A stretch of DNA of 35,344 bases from an uncultured Bacteroidales bacterium (GTDB taxonomy: Bacteria > Bacteroidota > Bacteroidia > Bacteroidales > UBA932), in the NCBI GenBank assembly GCA_900316045.1, contig ONBM01000017.1, positions 1 to 35,344 on the forward strand, in the 5' to 3' direction. Both the position numbers and the translations under genes were made by a program. The notes beneath the pieces are model-generated. The model was not told the DNA's origin. It saw only the letters and a program-made list of their open reading frames with translations, and made no database searches. Of the stretch, positions 1 through 7,957 are shown one piece after another. The first letter of the stretch is position 1; every line of letters starts with the position of its first letter.

Positions 1-508
1 GGAAATCCAGCTGAAGCGCCGTGAAATGGCGTTTCCGTGGATTTCTGTCGGAGGAAATTACGGGATGCGGCGGAACCATGGGAGGGAAATCCAGCTGAAC
101 CGCCGTGAAATGGCGTTTTCATGGATTTCTGTCAGCGGAAATGGCGGGATGCGGCGGAACCATGGGAGGGAAATCCAGCTGAACCACCGTAGAATGATGT
201 TTTCGTGGATTTATGTCGGGTGGTGAGGGGGAATGTGGCAGAATATGGGGAGGGAAATCCAGCTGAAGCGCCGTGAAATGGCGTTTCCGTGGATTTCTGT
301 CGGAGGAAATGGCGGGAGGCGGAGGAACTGTGGGAGGGAAATCCAGCTGAAGCGCCGTGAAATGGCGTTTCCGTGGATTTCTGTCGGAGGAAATTACGGG
401 ATGCGGCGGAACCATGGGAGGGAAATCCAGCTCCAGTTGAAATGCCGTGGAATGATGTTTTTGTGGATTTCTCTAGGCGGAAATGGCGGGAGGCGGAGGA
501 ACTGGGGG
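1..508. repeat. 84-bp tandem repeat array, six copies
   Basis: Units begin at 1, 85, 169, 253, 337 and 421, an exact 84-bp period. The last unit has a 6-bp insertion after the first 12 bases and decays near 508. The array starts at the window edge, so it may extend further left. Each unit carries an inverted repeat, GAAATCCA (2-9 in the first unit) facing TGGATTTC (38-45), with a smaller CGCC/GGCG pair inside, so each unit could fold as a hairpin. Because 84 is a multiple of three, frames stay open on both strands as 28-residue repeats (for example MAFPWISVGGN on plus and HFTALQLDFPP on minus). I see no signal peptide, domain or start context that makes either frame a convincing gene, so I call it a non-coding array with low-confidence coding potential. 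Confidence 0.93.
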
Positions 509-875
509 CGATACGCCCCTGTTCATCCTGAACTCGATTCAGAATCTGTTGTTCGCAGGAATAGATTCCGGGTCAAGCCCGGATAGACAGGAGAAAAAGC
601 CCGGAATGCCAGGGAAGGGGAAGGATGACAAGAGGGCCAGGCCCGGATGACAGGAGGTAATCAGGATGGCAAAGAGGCATGAAATATTTCTTCTGATTAT
701 CAGCCACTTACGGAGGCACCTCTTACCACCTTGTGGGATTGAATGAGCTGCGAGTGAGAAGTGCACTGCTGCTAACCTGCCAGCGTTGCACTTCTATCTT
801 GAATCTTCAGTGACAATCGCCTTGCAATACGGAAGTGCCGCGGGGCAGTTTTGATTGTAAGATGCGAGAGAATAA
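509..875. other. Gene-free stretch with small palindromes
   Basis: No open frame here resembles a protein. It holds a 21-nt near-palindrome at 525-545 and a small hairpin at 567-583 (TCCGGG, loop TCAAG, CCCGGA), followed by short degenerate echoes such as AGCCCGGAATG and GGCCCGGATGACAGG. These look like remnants of dispersed intergenic palindromic elements. The stretch ends at the recO stop codon (876-878, read leftwards). Confidence 0.6.
525..545. repeat. Dispersed 21-nt palindrome, intergenic copy
   Basis: Nine-base arms ATCCTGAAC and ATTCAGAAT flank a TCG centre. It differs at two positions from the copy at 23372-23392 and at four from the copy at 18241-18261, both of which lie inside genes. 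Confidence 0.75.
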
Positions 876-1793
876 TCACCCGAAGATTTCGCGGAGGATG
901 GCAAGGGATCGGATATTGAGACTGGTTTCGGTGTGGTAGGAAATGTAGCGGATGATGGCTTCTGCGATTTCGTTGCGATCTGCGCCGCGGAGTGGCTGCA
1001 AGAGTGCTTTTGCGAGTCCGACCGAGGAACCTTGGGAATCGTCATGCGAGAAAGAAGGTTGGGAAAGCCTGTCCTGAAACGGAGAAGATTGGGGAAGCCC
1101 GTCCTGAAACGAAGAAGATTGGGAAAGCCTGTCCTGAAACGGAGAAGATTGGGGAAGCCCGTCCTGAAACGAAGAAGATTGGGAAAGCCTGTCCTGAAAC
1201 GGAGAAGATTGGGAAAGCCTGTCCTGAAACGAGGCCGATTGGGAGTTTCCGTCCCGGGAAGAGAATCCTTGGGAATCTCGGTAATAATTCCGCAGCAGGG
1301 CTTCGATGTTGCTGAGCTGGGTGCCGGCGAAAGGAGCTAAGCCGGGAAGAGAGGGGCTGAAGCCGAGGGCAGAACATAGGTCCAGCAGGAACAGCAGATG
1401 AAAATTGGAAAAGTCACTTTTTAAAGCATCCAGAGTCAGGATTTCTTGTTTCAGCCAAGAAGCCAGGCCACCCTCATTGGTGTCTTCCAGAATGGCTCTG
1501 TAAAGAACCTCGCTCATGAAAACCGTCATGGTGTTCTTGCGGATATCTCCTCGGATGCCATTCAGCGGTGAAAGGCAAACAAAATTCGAGGCCCTCCAAA
1601 GCTGCGACTTCGGGTTTTCGGAAATCTCAGCCTCCAGGATATTCATAGGAAGGAAAAGCGCCATGGAACTCTTAGCGCCGGCTCGCACCAGAAACCCACG
1701 CCTGCCATATTCATTGCTGAGAGTATGGAGGATTATGGTGTTTTCACCGAACTTGGTGTGATTCAGGACTATAAGCTCTGCCTTGGTATTCAT
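876..1793 (-). CDS. recO: DNA repair protein RecO with internal repeat expansion
   Basis: RecO loads RecA with RecF and RecR during gap repair and recombination and acts in the cytoplasm on DNA. The N-terminus (MNTKAELIVLNHTKFGEN, then HTLSNEYGRRGFLVRGA-like sequence) fits the RecO OB-fold, and the C-terminus (IIRYISYHTETSLNIRSLAILREIF) fits the terminal helices with the usual SL..LRE ending. At 305 residues it is about 60 longer than typical members of roughly 240. The excess is a 10-residue repeat, SQSSxFQDxL, at about residues 178-248, encoded by the 30-bp minisatellite at 1051-1260. The repeat keeps frame and both ends look intact, so the protein may still work with a flexible Ser/Gln-rich linker. 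It is read leftwards from an ATG at 1793, with a promoter-like element just upstream and no operon partner visible. Confidence 0.9.
   Translation of the reverse strand: MNTKAELIVLNHTKFGENTIILHTLSNEYGRRGFLVRAGAKSSMALFLPMNILEAEISENPKSQLWRASNFVCLSPLNGIRGDIRKNTMTVFMSEVLYRAILEDTNEGGLASWLKQEILTLDALKSDFSNFHLLFLLDLCSALGFSPSLPGLAPFAGTQLSNIEALLRNYYRDSQGFSSRDGNSQSASFQDRLSQSSPFQDRLSQSSSFQDGLPQSSPFQDRLSQSSSFQDGLPQSSPFQDRLSQPSFSHDDSQGSSVGLAKALLQPLRGADRNEIAEAIIRYISYHTETSLNIRSLAILREIFG
1051..1260. repeat. 30-bp minisatellite inside recO, about seven units
   Basis: Seven consecutive 30-bp units occupy 1051-1260, with decayed units on each side (1021-1050 and 1261-1290). Two unit types, containing GGGAAAGCCTG or GGGGAAGCCCG, alternate and give a 60-bp higher-order period across 1081-1200. 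The unit length is divisible by three, so recO stays in frame, and the opposite strand also stays open. Confidence 0.95.
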
Positions 1794-1799
1794 TGCCCG

Positions 1800-1830
1800 C
1801 TAATATAGTAAAATGAAACCCTTTGGCAAA
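1800..1830 (-). promoter_or_regulatory. Candidate Bacteroidales promoter of recO
   Basis: On the minus strand TTTG (1827-1830) is followed by 19 bases and then TATATTAG (1800-1807). This is one mismatch from the Bacteroidota consensus TTTG-N19-21-TAnnTTTG. The recO start at 1793 lies six bases downstream, so the leader would be very short. Confidence 0.5.
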
Positions 1831-1834
1831 GAGT

Positions 1835-2106
1835 TCTGGAATATGCTGACATAGCGACCTTGTTGGGGTTGGACGGCGGAATCATGCACCTGCACGTGGT
1901 TTTGAATATGCTGACATAGCGACCATGCTGGGGTTGGACGGCGGAATCATGCACCTGCTATGCTGACATAGCGACCATGCTGGGGTTGGACGGCGGAATC
2001 ATGCACTTGCACGTGGTTCTGGAATATGCTGACATAGCGACCTTGTTGGGGTTGGACGGCGGAATCATGCACTTGCACGTGGTTTTGAATATGCTGACGC
2101 AGCGGC
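1835..2106. repeat. About 65-bp tandem repeat array between recO and rdgB
   Basis: Units starting with ATATGCTGAC align at 1841, 1906, 1958, 2024 and 2089, giving spacings of 65, 52, 66 and 65 bp. The second unit (1906-1957) is short because 13 bp (ACGTGGTTTTGAA-like) are deleted at its end, and the fifth copy is partial, breaking off near 2106. The units share TAGCGACC, GGGGTTGGACGGCGG and AATCATGCAC. The lengths are not multiples of three and I see no gene in the array. It separates the end of rdgB from the recO promoter. Confidence 0.92.
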
Positions 2107-2112
2107 TATGGC

Positions 2113-2715
2113 CTACCTAAAGGTGGCGAGGTAGCCAGCCATCGCCCGCAAGGCCTTGCCTCGATGCGAGATGGCATTCTTCTGCTCTTCCGTGATGTCA
2201 GCAAGGGTGCGGTCCGGATATTCGTCCGGAATGAATATGGGATCGTAGCCGAATCCGCCATGGCCGCTCTTCGAACGAGCTATGGCGCCGTTCAGAATGC
2301 CTTCGAATTGTCGCACCTTCCCGTCCATGATCAGCGTCACCACGCACCGGAAACGAGCCCGGCGAGAAACACCGGGAATGCGAGACTCTTGATGCGCAAG
2401 TTCCTCAAGGACTTTGCCCATGTTCTTATTGAAGTCTTTCTCGGGACCGGCGAAACGAGCAGTATATACCCCCGGAGCCCCGCCAAGAGCCTCGACTTCC
2501 AGACCTGTATCGTCCGAGAAGCAATCACAGCCCTTATGTTCGAATATATAGCGAGCTTTCTGCAAGGAATTCTCCTCCAAAGTCTTGCCGGTCTCGGGAA
2601 TATCTTCCGGCAAACCAATCTCTGCCGGAGTCACTAGCGAGAAGCCCTCGCCAAGTATCTCGGAAGCCTCCCGCAGCTTCCCCATATTCCCAGTAGCGAA
2701 AACTATCTGTCTCAT
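2113..2715 (-). CDS. rdgB: XTP/dITP pyrophosphatase (RdgB/HAM1 family)
   Basis: This enzyme hydrolyses non-canonical purine nucleoside triphosphates (XTP, dITP, ITP) to the monophosphate and pyrophosphate, keeping them out of DNA and RNA. The N-terminal FATGNMGKLREA is the family's substrate-binding start, SDDTGLEVEALGGAPGVYTAR carries the central acidic motif, and GFGYDPIFIPD and SHRGKALRAM are the conserved C-terminal motifs. At 200 residues it has the usual length. I chose the ATG at 2715 because the family begins right before the IVFATGN motif; an in-frame ATG at 2742 would add nine unrelated residues. It is the last gene of a leftward operon, 34 bases after the S41 protease. Confidence 0.95.
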   Translation of the reverse strand: MRQIVFATGNMGKLREASEILGEGFSLVTPAEIGLPEDIPETGKTLEENSLQKARYIFEHKGCDCFSDDTGLEVEALGGAPGVYTARFAGPEKDFNKNMGKVLEELAHQESRIPGVSRRARFRCVVTLIMDGKVRQFEGILNGAIARSKSGHGGFGYDPIFIPDEYPDRTLADITEEQKNAISHRGKALRAMAGYLATFR

Positions 2716-2749
2716 ATCAATGAAGCGCCACCAGAGGCGCATCAGCTTA

Positions 2750-4366
2750 TTAGAATGAAATCAGAGGCTTGGTAAGGGCATCGCGAAGCTCGTCGTCGTA
2801 GCGAATGCGAATCTTGATGCCAGCCTCCTGGTAATAGTAGCGAACTGCGATCTCCTCCTCGATGAACGGGACGATCTCCGGCTTCTTAAGGTTCAGGAAA
2901 GTCTCTTTATCCATGTCTATCGCCTTCTGGAGCGCATCAATCTGAGCCTTCGCCCCATCCGCCAGACCGTCTTTCTGCAGCTCCTTCTTCATCTGGTCGA
3001 AATATGTCTGAGCCGAAGACCTGTAATCGAACTTCTTATCCTTGGCGAAAGCCACGAAGTCGGCATATTCCTTATCGGAAAGGTAGAAATCCTCCGCCGC
3101 ATTCTTATGCTCAGTGACATATTTGATGGCATATTCATTAATTATCCCATTCATTACCAATGAATACACCAGCCGGCTATATTCCTTGCTCTTTAAAGTG
3201 TCATCAGGAGTGATGCCGCCACCGTCGCGCACCGTCCGGCCATGAGCAGTCTTGAACTCATGCGTCAGCGAATCAGGAATGTGTCCTACGCTGCCATCCT
3301 CATTGCGATGAGCGTAATCTATCGCCTGCACGCAGCGGCCCGATGGAGTGTAATACTTTGCAGTCGTGACCTTCAGCTGTCCGTTGTATGGCAAAGGACG
3401 GATGCTCTGGACGAGGCCTTTCCCATAAGTCCTCTCGCCCATGATGGTAGCGCGGTCCAAGTCCTGCAGAGCTCCGGAAACTATCTCCGAAGAAGAGGCA
3501 GTGCCGGAATCCACGAGGACGATTATCGGAATTTTTGTATCCAGAGGTTCCGTAGAGGTTCTGTATTCCCGATCGGTACCCGGAGCCAAGCCCTTGCAGG
3601 AAACCACCAGAGAGCCCTTCGGAACGAACAGCGAAACGATGCTCACGGCCTCGTTCATGAGCCCGCCTCCATTCCCGCGAAGGTCCAGAACCAGCTTTTC
3701 CATGCCCTGGCCTTTAAGCTTCAGGAAGGCCTCCTTGACAGCAAGAGAGACATTCTCCGTGAATCCGCTCTGGTAGATGTATCCAGTCTTGCCATCGGAA
3801 AGCATTCCGGCATATTCCACGTCAGGAAGGTGTATCCTCTCCCTCGTGACCACCACATCCACAGTATCTTTGGAATAAACTTTCACCACCTTGAACTTCA
3901 CCTGGGTGCCAGGCTTGCCGCGCATCTTCTCCGAACTCTGCTGGCTCGTAAGCCCATGGGTGGAAAGCCCGTCGATGGTCATGATCTCATCCCCGCAACG
4001 CAGGCCTGCCTTGACAGCGGGAGAACCAGCATACGGCTCATTGATGATCACGTTCCCATTCACATCAGGCTTAAAAATCACTGCCCCGATGCCGCCGTAG
4101 GTCTTGTTGATCATCATCTGCAAATCTTCGTTCTCCTCTTCCGGGATGTAGACCGTGTAAGGATCCAGGCTGCTGAGCATGGCGTCAATGCCAGCCCTTT
4201 CTATCCTATCCACAGGCAGAGTGTCCACATAAGAGCGGCTAAGCTCCTGCAAAACAGCGTTCTGAATTTCCGTCCACTTGCCCAGCTTGAAATTCTGCGA
4301 CTGGGCGAAAACAGTTGCGCCGATCAGCAAGGCAGCCGACGCAGTCAATAAATATCTTGCTTTCAT
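2750..4366 (-). CDS. S41 family C-terminal processing peptidase
   Basis: This is a periplasmic serine protease of the CtpA/Prc type that cleaves proteins near their C-terminus. Residues 1-22 form a signal peptide ending in VFAQ. A helical N-terminal region is followed by a PDZ domain (about 90-170, including the GLRCGDEIMTIDG loop) and the S41 catalytic core, with LDLRGNGGG, the nucleophile region DSGTASSSEIVSGAL and the general base lysine in TYGKGLVQS. A charged, helical C-terminal extension of about 150 residues follows, as in Bacteroidales homologues. The length of 538 residues is normal. Its ATG overlaps the RNase R stop by four bases (ATGA), so translation is probably coupled. Confidence 0.93.
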   Translation of the reverse strand: MKARYLLTASAALLIGATVFAQSQNFKLGKWTEIQNAVLQELSRSYVDTLPVDRIERAGIDAMLSSLDPYTVYIPEEENEDLQMMINKTYGGIGAVIFKPDVNGNVIINEPYAGSPAVKAGLRCGDEIMTIDGLSTHGLTSQQSSEKMRGKPGTQVKFKVVKVYSKDTVDVVVTRERIHLPDVEYAGMLSDGKTGYIYQSGFTENVSLAVKEAFLKLKGQGMEKLVLDLRGNGGGLMNEAVSIVSLFVPKGSLVVSCKGLAPGTDREYRTSTEPLDTKIPIIVLVDSGTASSSEIVSGALQDLDRATIMGERTYGKGLVQSIRPLPYNGQLKVTTAKYYTPSGRCVQAIDYAHRNEDGSVGHIPDSLTHEFKTAHGRTVRDGGGITPDDTLKSKEYSRLVYSLVMNGIINEYAIKYVTEHKNAAEDFYLSDKEYADFVAFAKDKKFDYRSSAQTYFDQMKKELQKDGLADGAKAQIDALQKAIDMDKETFLNLKKPEIVPFIEEEIAVRYYYQEAGIKIRIRYDDELRDALTKPLISF

Positions 4367-6717
4367 TTCTTTCTCTTTTTGTAAGATGCTCTTGAGCGTG
4401 CCTTCGGAGAATTCCCGGAAGGCGCTACCGTAACGGAATCACCATCTGGGCCAAGAGCAGCAGTCCCACCTTTGGCGGCTGCATCATCGACGAGCTCGTA
4501 ATCGAGGAGACGCTGCTCCAGATTAGTGGCTTTGACACGAATCTTCACAGGGTCACCTAGGCGGTATATCTTGTGAGTGCGCTTGCCGGCCAATTGATAT
4601 TTTTCTTCATCAAATTCGTAGAAATCTGACTTGATGTCCCGAAGAGCGACCATTCCCTCGATCATAGTAGGCTCTATCTCCACGTACATTCCCCAGTCAG
4701 TGAGCCCTGAAATGATTCCGCTGTACTCACGGCCAACCTTGTCCTGCATGAATTCTATGAGCTTGTACTTTGTGCTGTCACGCTCTGCATTCGCGGCGAT
4801 TTGCTCGCGCTCCGAAGCATGCTGGCACTGCTGTTCGTAATATTCCTTGCTCTGGCTTTCCGCATTGTCAAGATACATCGCCAGCAGCCTGTGCACCATC
4901 GTGTCAGGGTAGCGCCTGATAGGAGAGGTGAAATGAGTGTAGAACTTGAAATTCAGGCCGTAGTGGCCGATGTTGTCAGTTGAATATATCGCCTTCGCCA
5001 TGGAGCGTAAAGCCAGCATCTGGAATGCATCGCACTCTGGCTTGCCTTTCGACTCCGCCAGCAAGGCATTCAGGGACTTGGCGATGTCCCTGCCGTTGTC
5101 CGTGGCTCCTAATTTATAGCCGAAGCTGTGGGCGAACTCGCCCAACCCTGCGATTTTCTCCGAATTCGGCTCTCCGTGAATACGATAGACGAATGTCTTC
5201 GCATTCTTGTCCTGCCTGCCATCGAAACGCCCGCTAGTGGCGATGTACTCGGCCACCGAACGGTTCGCTAGCAGCATATATTCCTCAATCAGCCAGTTGG
5301 CCTCTTTCGTTATCACCTCATGCACGTCGACAGGCCTCCCTGCCGCATCCACCACCACTTTCATCTCTGGCCTCTCGAAGCTGATGGCGCCAGAATCGAA
5401 TCGACGCTTGCGAAGAATGGCGGCCACGGACCATAGATCCAGGATAGCTTCTTTTATCTCTAGCGGAATCACGCAGCCCTCATATATTCCTTGACCCATG
5501 GCAGCCTCTCCCCTCGCCGCAGCCTTCCTCTCCTCTTCTTCCATTCGAGCAGCAGCCTCAGGAGTGTGATCCAGCACGGGATCCGCTACAGGCACGGTTT
5601 TTCCATCTGTGCCACCTCGCAGCTCCATATTCATTGACTCCCGTCCATTATCGATAATTTGCTGGGCAGTCTCGTAAGCAAACCGGTAGTCCGAGCGAAT
5701 CACTGTCCTGCCGAACCAGCGGCTAACGACCTCTGCCTTAGGAGTTAACTCGAAGACAGCAGAGAAGGTGAGCTTGTCCTCATTCGGACGAAGCGAACAC
5801 ATTCTGTTCGAGAGCTTCTCCGGCAGCATTGGAACGGTCCTGTCCACCAGATAAACAGAAGTGCCACGTTCCTGAGCCTCCTTGTCCAAGATTGAGCCTG
5901 GCCTTACGTAATATGACACGTCGGCGATATGCACGCCGATCTCGTAATTGCCGTCAGACAGCTTCTTGAAAGATATGGCATCATCGAAATCTTTGGCATC
6001 AGCTGGGTCGATAGTGAACGTAAGAGTGTCGCGGAAATCCCGCCGGCCCTGAAGATCTTTCTCTGTGATCTTATCTGAAATAGCCTCTGCAGCCTTTTCC
6101 ACCTCTGGCTCAAACCTGTACGGCAGGCCGTATTCAGCGAGAATCGCATGCATCTCGGTGTCATTTGCTCCCGGCTCTCCCAACACATCCACGATGTGGC
6201 CGCTAGGATTGGTCTCTCCCCTATCCCATTTGTCTATCACGACCGCCACCTTCATGCCTTTCTTGGCTTCCTTAGGCAGCGTGGCGAAATCTACCTTGAT
6301 GTCGTAAGGCATCACCCTGGACTGCATCAGCACCCACGCCTGCGCCCCGATGGTGTGCAATATTCCCACGAAAGGCTTCTTGCTGCGCTCCACAATCTCG
6401 ACAACCTCTCCCTCACGCCTCTTGCTCTGGGGATCCCTGCCTTTTCCCGCAGGCTTCTCTCTGGTTACGGCGACTTTAACTATATCGCCGTTCAATGCAC
6501 CCCTTGTCTTGGAAGCCTTCACGAACACATCATTGTCCGGCTCTTCCGGCACCTCGACGAACGCATAGCCTTCCCTCGTCATGCTCACCGTGCCTTGAAC
6601 CACAGGATATTTCTTGCTACTGCTAGCCCTGCGGTCACCGAATTGTCTGTCACGGCTTTTTTTCAGAGCCTGCCTGCCGTCTTTTCCTCCATGACGGCGC
6701 TTGTTTTCTTTTCGCAT
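4363..6717 (-). CDS. rnr: Ribonuclease R (RNase II/VacB family)
   Basis: RNase R is a processive 3'-to-5' exoribonuclease that degrades structured RNA in the cytoplasm. The basic N-terminus (about 1-40) leads into cold-shock-like OB domains. The RNB catalytic domain starts near residue 225, and TIDPADAKDFDDAISF supplies the conserved acidic residues that bind magnesium; HFTSPIRRYPD is the second signature. An S1 domain follows (YSGIISGLTDWGMYVEIE), and a lysine/arginine-rich tail ends in YKKRKK. The length of 784 residues fits the family. It is first in the leftward operon rnr, S41 protease, rdgB and is divergent from the ROK kinase; a TACCTTTG promoter element lies 31 bases upstream. Confidence 0.95.
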   Translation of the reverse strand: MRKENKRRHGGKDGRQALKKSRDRQFGDRRASSSKKYPVVQGTVSMTREGYAFVEVPEEPDNDVFVKASKTRGALNGDIVKVAVTREKPAGKGRDPQSKRREGEVVEIVERSKKPFVGILHTIGAQAWVLMQSRVMPYDIKVDFATLPKEAKKGMKVAVVIDKWDRGETNPSGHIVDVLGEPGANDTEMHAILAEYGLPYRFEPEVEKAAEAISDKITEKDLQGRRDFRDTLTFTIDPADAKDFDDAISFKKLSDGNYEIGVHIADVSYYVRPGSILDKEAQERGTSVYLVDRTVPMLPEKLSNRMCSLRPNEDKLTFSAVFELTPKAEVVSRWFGRTVIRSDYRFAYETAQQIIDNGRESMNMELRGGTDGKTVPVADPVLDHTPEAAARMEEEERKAAARGEAAMGQGIYEGCVIPLEIKEAILDLWSVAAILRKRRFDSGAISFERPEMKVVVDAAGRPVDVHEVITKEANWLIEEYMLLANRSVAEYIATSGRFDGRQDKNAKTFVYRIHGEPNSEKIAGLGEFAHSFGYKLGATDNGRDIAKSLNALLAESKGKPECDAFQMLALRSMAKAIYSTDNIGHYGLNFKFYTHFTSPIRRYPDTMVHRLLAMYLDNAESQSKEYYEQQCQHASEREQIAANAERDSTKYKLIEFMQDKVGREYSGIISGLTDWGMYVEIEPTMIEGMVALRDIKSDFYEFDEEKYQLAGKRTHKIYRLGDPVKIRVKATNLEQRLLDYELVDDAAAKGGTAALGPDGDSVTVAPSGNSPKARSRASYKKRKK

Positions 6718-6747
6718 AAATTATTCTGTTACCCTTAAAAAATCGGA

Positions 6748-6755
6748 CAAAGGTA
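6748..6755 (-). promoter_or_regulatory. -7 element of the rnr operon promoter
   Basis: Read on the minus strand this is TACCTTTG, an exact match to the Bacteroidota -7 consensus TAnnTTTG. It lies 31 bases before the rnr start. I see no clear TTTG at the -33 position. Confidence 0.5.
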
Positions 6756-6788
6756 CGAAATTTCATCTGAATGAATACGATAAATAAC

Positions 6789-6796
6789 TATCTTTG
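6789..6796 (+). promoter_or_regulatory. -7 element before the ROK kinase
   Basis: TATCTTTG matches TAnnTTTG and lies 32 bases before the ATG at 6828. Together with the element at 6748-6755 it makes a divergent promoter region only about 110 bp wide. A good -33 element is not visible. Confidence 0.5.
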
Positions 6797-6827
6797 TGCG
6801 ATATGAATAAAAAATAGCGCCAAGAAT

Positions 6828-7934
6828 ATGCCAAACATTCACAACGACGAAAGAATTGTGCTCACCCTGGATGCAGGAGGCACGAATATGGTTTTTGGAG
6901 CCATGAAAGGTGGCTCTTTCATTGGAGAGACAATCACTCAGCCATCGAATGCGCAAGACCTTGCGCTCTGCCTGAACGGAATGGTTGAAGGATTTAAGAG
7001 GGTAATAGCAAACCTGGGAGACCAGAAGCCGGTCGCCATTAGCTTTTGCTTCCCAGGGCCAGCTGACTATCCTCACGGAATAATCGGAGGCTTCCTGCCG
7101 AATTTCCCTTCTTTCAGGGACGGAGTGGCTCTGGGGCCATTTCTCCAGCGCCAGTTCGGGATTCCTGTGTACATCAACAACGATGGCGACCTTTATGCAT
7201 ACGGCGAATCGATAGGTGGCGCTTTGCCGGAAGTGAACGAGAGGCTGGCAAAGGCAGGGAGCGCCAAACGCTACCAAAACCTCATCGGATACACCCTGGG
7301 CACGGGCCTGGGAATAGGAATAGTCGTGAACGGACAGTTGAACAGAGGGGACAACTCCTGCGTGGAGACCTTCTGCCTGAAACATCCTGACTGGCCAGAC
7401 ATAATGCTGGAAGATGGTGCTTCCATAAGAGCCGTGAAGAGAGTCTATGGCGAGCTTTCGGGAAACATGAATCATGGGCTCGACCCAAAGGAAATAGGAG
7501 CGATAGCTAAAGGAGAGATGCCAGGCGACAAGAATGCCGCCATCGGAGCTTTCGAGAAATGCGGAGAAGTCATCGGGGACGCAATGGCCACGGCAGTGAC
7601 TTTGACGGACGGCCTGATAGTGATTGGCGGCGGGGTCATGCACAACAGGGATTTCATCATGCCGGGTATATTGAAAGTGATGCGTTCCAAGATGCATCAG
7701 CTGACTGGCGAAGAGCTGAACAGGGTGCAAATGAAAGTCTATGACCTGGATGATGATGCCGAGTTCCAGCAGTTCGCAAAGGGTGACGCTCGCAAAATCA
7801 AGGTCTATGGCTCTGAAGAGGAAGTAACCTACGACCCGCAGAAACGCACTGGAGTGATGTGCTCTAAGATAGGAGCGAGCAAGGCCATTTCCCTCGGTGC
7901 CTACGCCTTTGCTCTTGAACAGTTAGAAAAATAA
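6828..7934 (+). CDS. ROK family sugar kinase (hexokinase type)
   Basis: A ROK kinase phosphorylates a hexose such as glucose or mannose using ATP. The phosphate-1 loop LTLDAGGTNMVFG lies near residue 12, CFPGPADYPHG is the FGPGP-like segment, INNDGDLYAYGE contains the catalytic aspartate in the IxNDxxxxA context, and GYTLGTGLGIGIVVNG is the phosphate-2 motif. The zinc-binding CxCGxxGCxE cluster of classical ROK proteins is absent; the equivalent stretch is ETFCLKHPDWPDIMLEDG. At 368 residues it is slightly longer than the usual 300-330. It lies 23 bases before manA, so the pair could convert mannose to mannose-6-phosphate and then to fructose-6-phosphate. The exact sugar cannot be read from sequence. 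Confidence 0.85.
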   Translation: MPNIHNDERIVLTLDAGGTNMVFGAMKGGSFIGETITQPSNAQDLALCLNGMVEGFKRVIANLGDQKPVAISFCFPGPADYPHGIIGGFLPNFPSFRDGVALGPFLQRQFGIPVYINNDGDLYAYGESIGGALPEVNERLAKAGSAKRYQNLIGYTLGTGLGIGIVVNGQLNRGDNSCVETFCLKHPDWPDIMLEDGASIRAVKRVYGELSGNMNHGLDPKEIGAIAKGEMPGDKNAAIGAFEKCGEVIGDAMATAVTLTDGLIVIGGGVMHNRDFIMPGILKVMRSKMHQLTGEELNRVQMKVYDLDDDAEFQQFAKGDARKIKVYGSEEEVTYDPQKRTGVMCSKIGASKAISLGAYAFALEQLEK

Positions 7935-7957
7935 AAGCCTAGAAATATAAAACGAAT

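Noticed and set aside
1..508. CRISPR array
   Set aside because: The whole 84-bp unit repeats, with no short repeat plus unique spacer pattern, and no cas genes are present.
26..586. Two plus-strand open frames (26-226 and 233-586) and one minus-strand frame (119-415) as genes
   Set aside because: They arise because the 84-bp repeat length is a multiple of three; there is no signal peptide, domain or plausible start, and both strands are open at once.
933..1377. Repeat-rich open frames opposite and out of frame with recO
   Set aside because: They are kept open by the 30-bp periodicity; only the recO frame has conserved sequence on both sides of the repeat.
3242..4351. 369-residue plus-strand frame opposite the S41 protease
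   Set aside because: No recognisable family and it lies wholly antisense to a well-supported gene with catalytic motifs.
6735..7730. 331-residue minus-strand frame opposite the ROK kinase
   Set aside because: No recognisable domain; the plus-strand gene has all expected kinase motifs.
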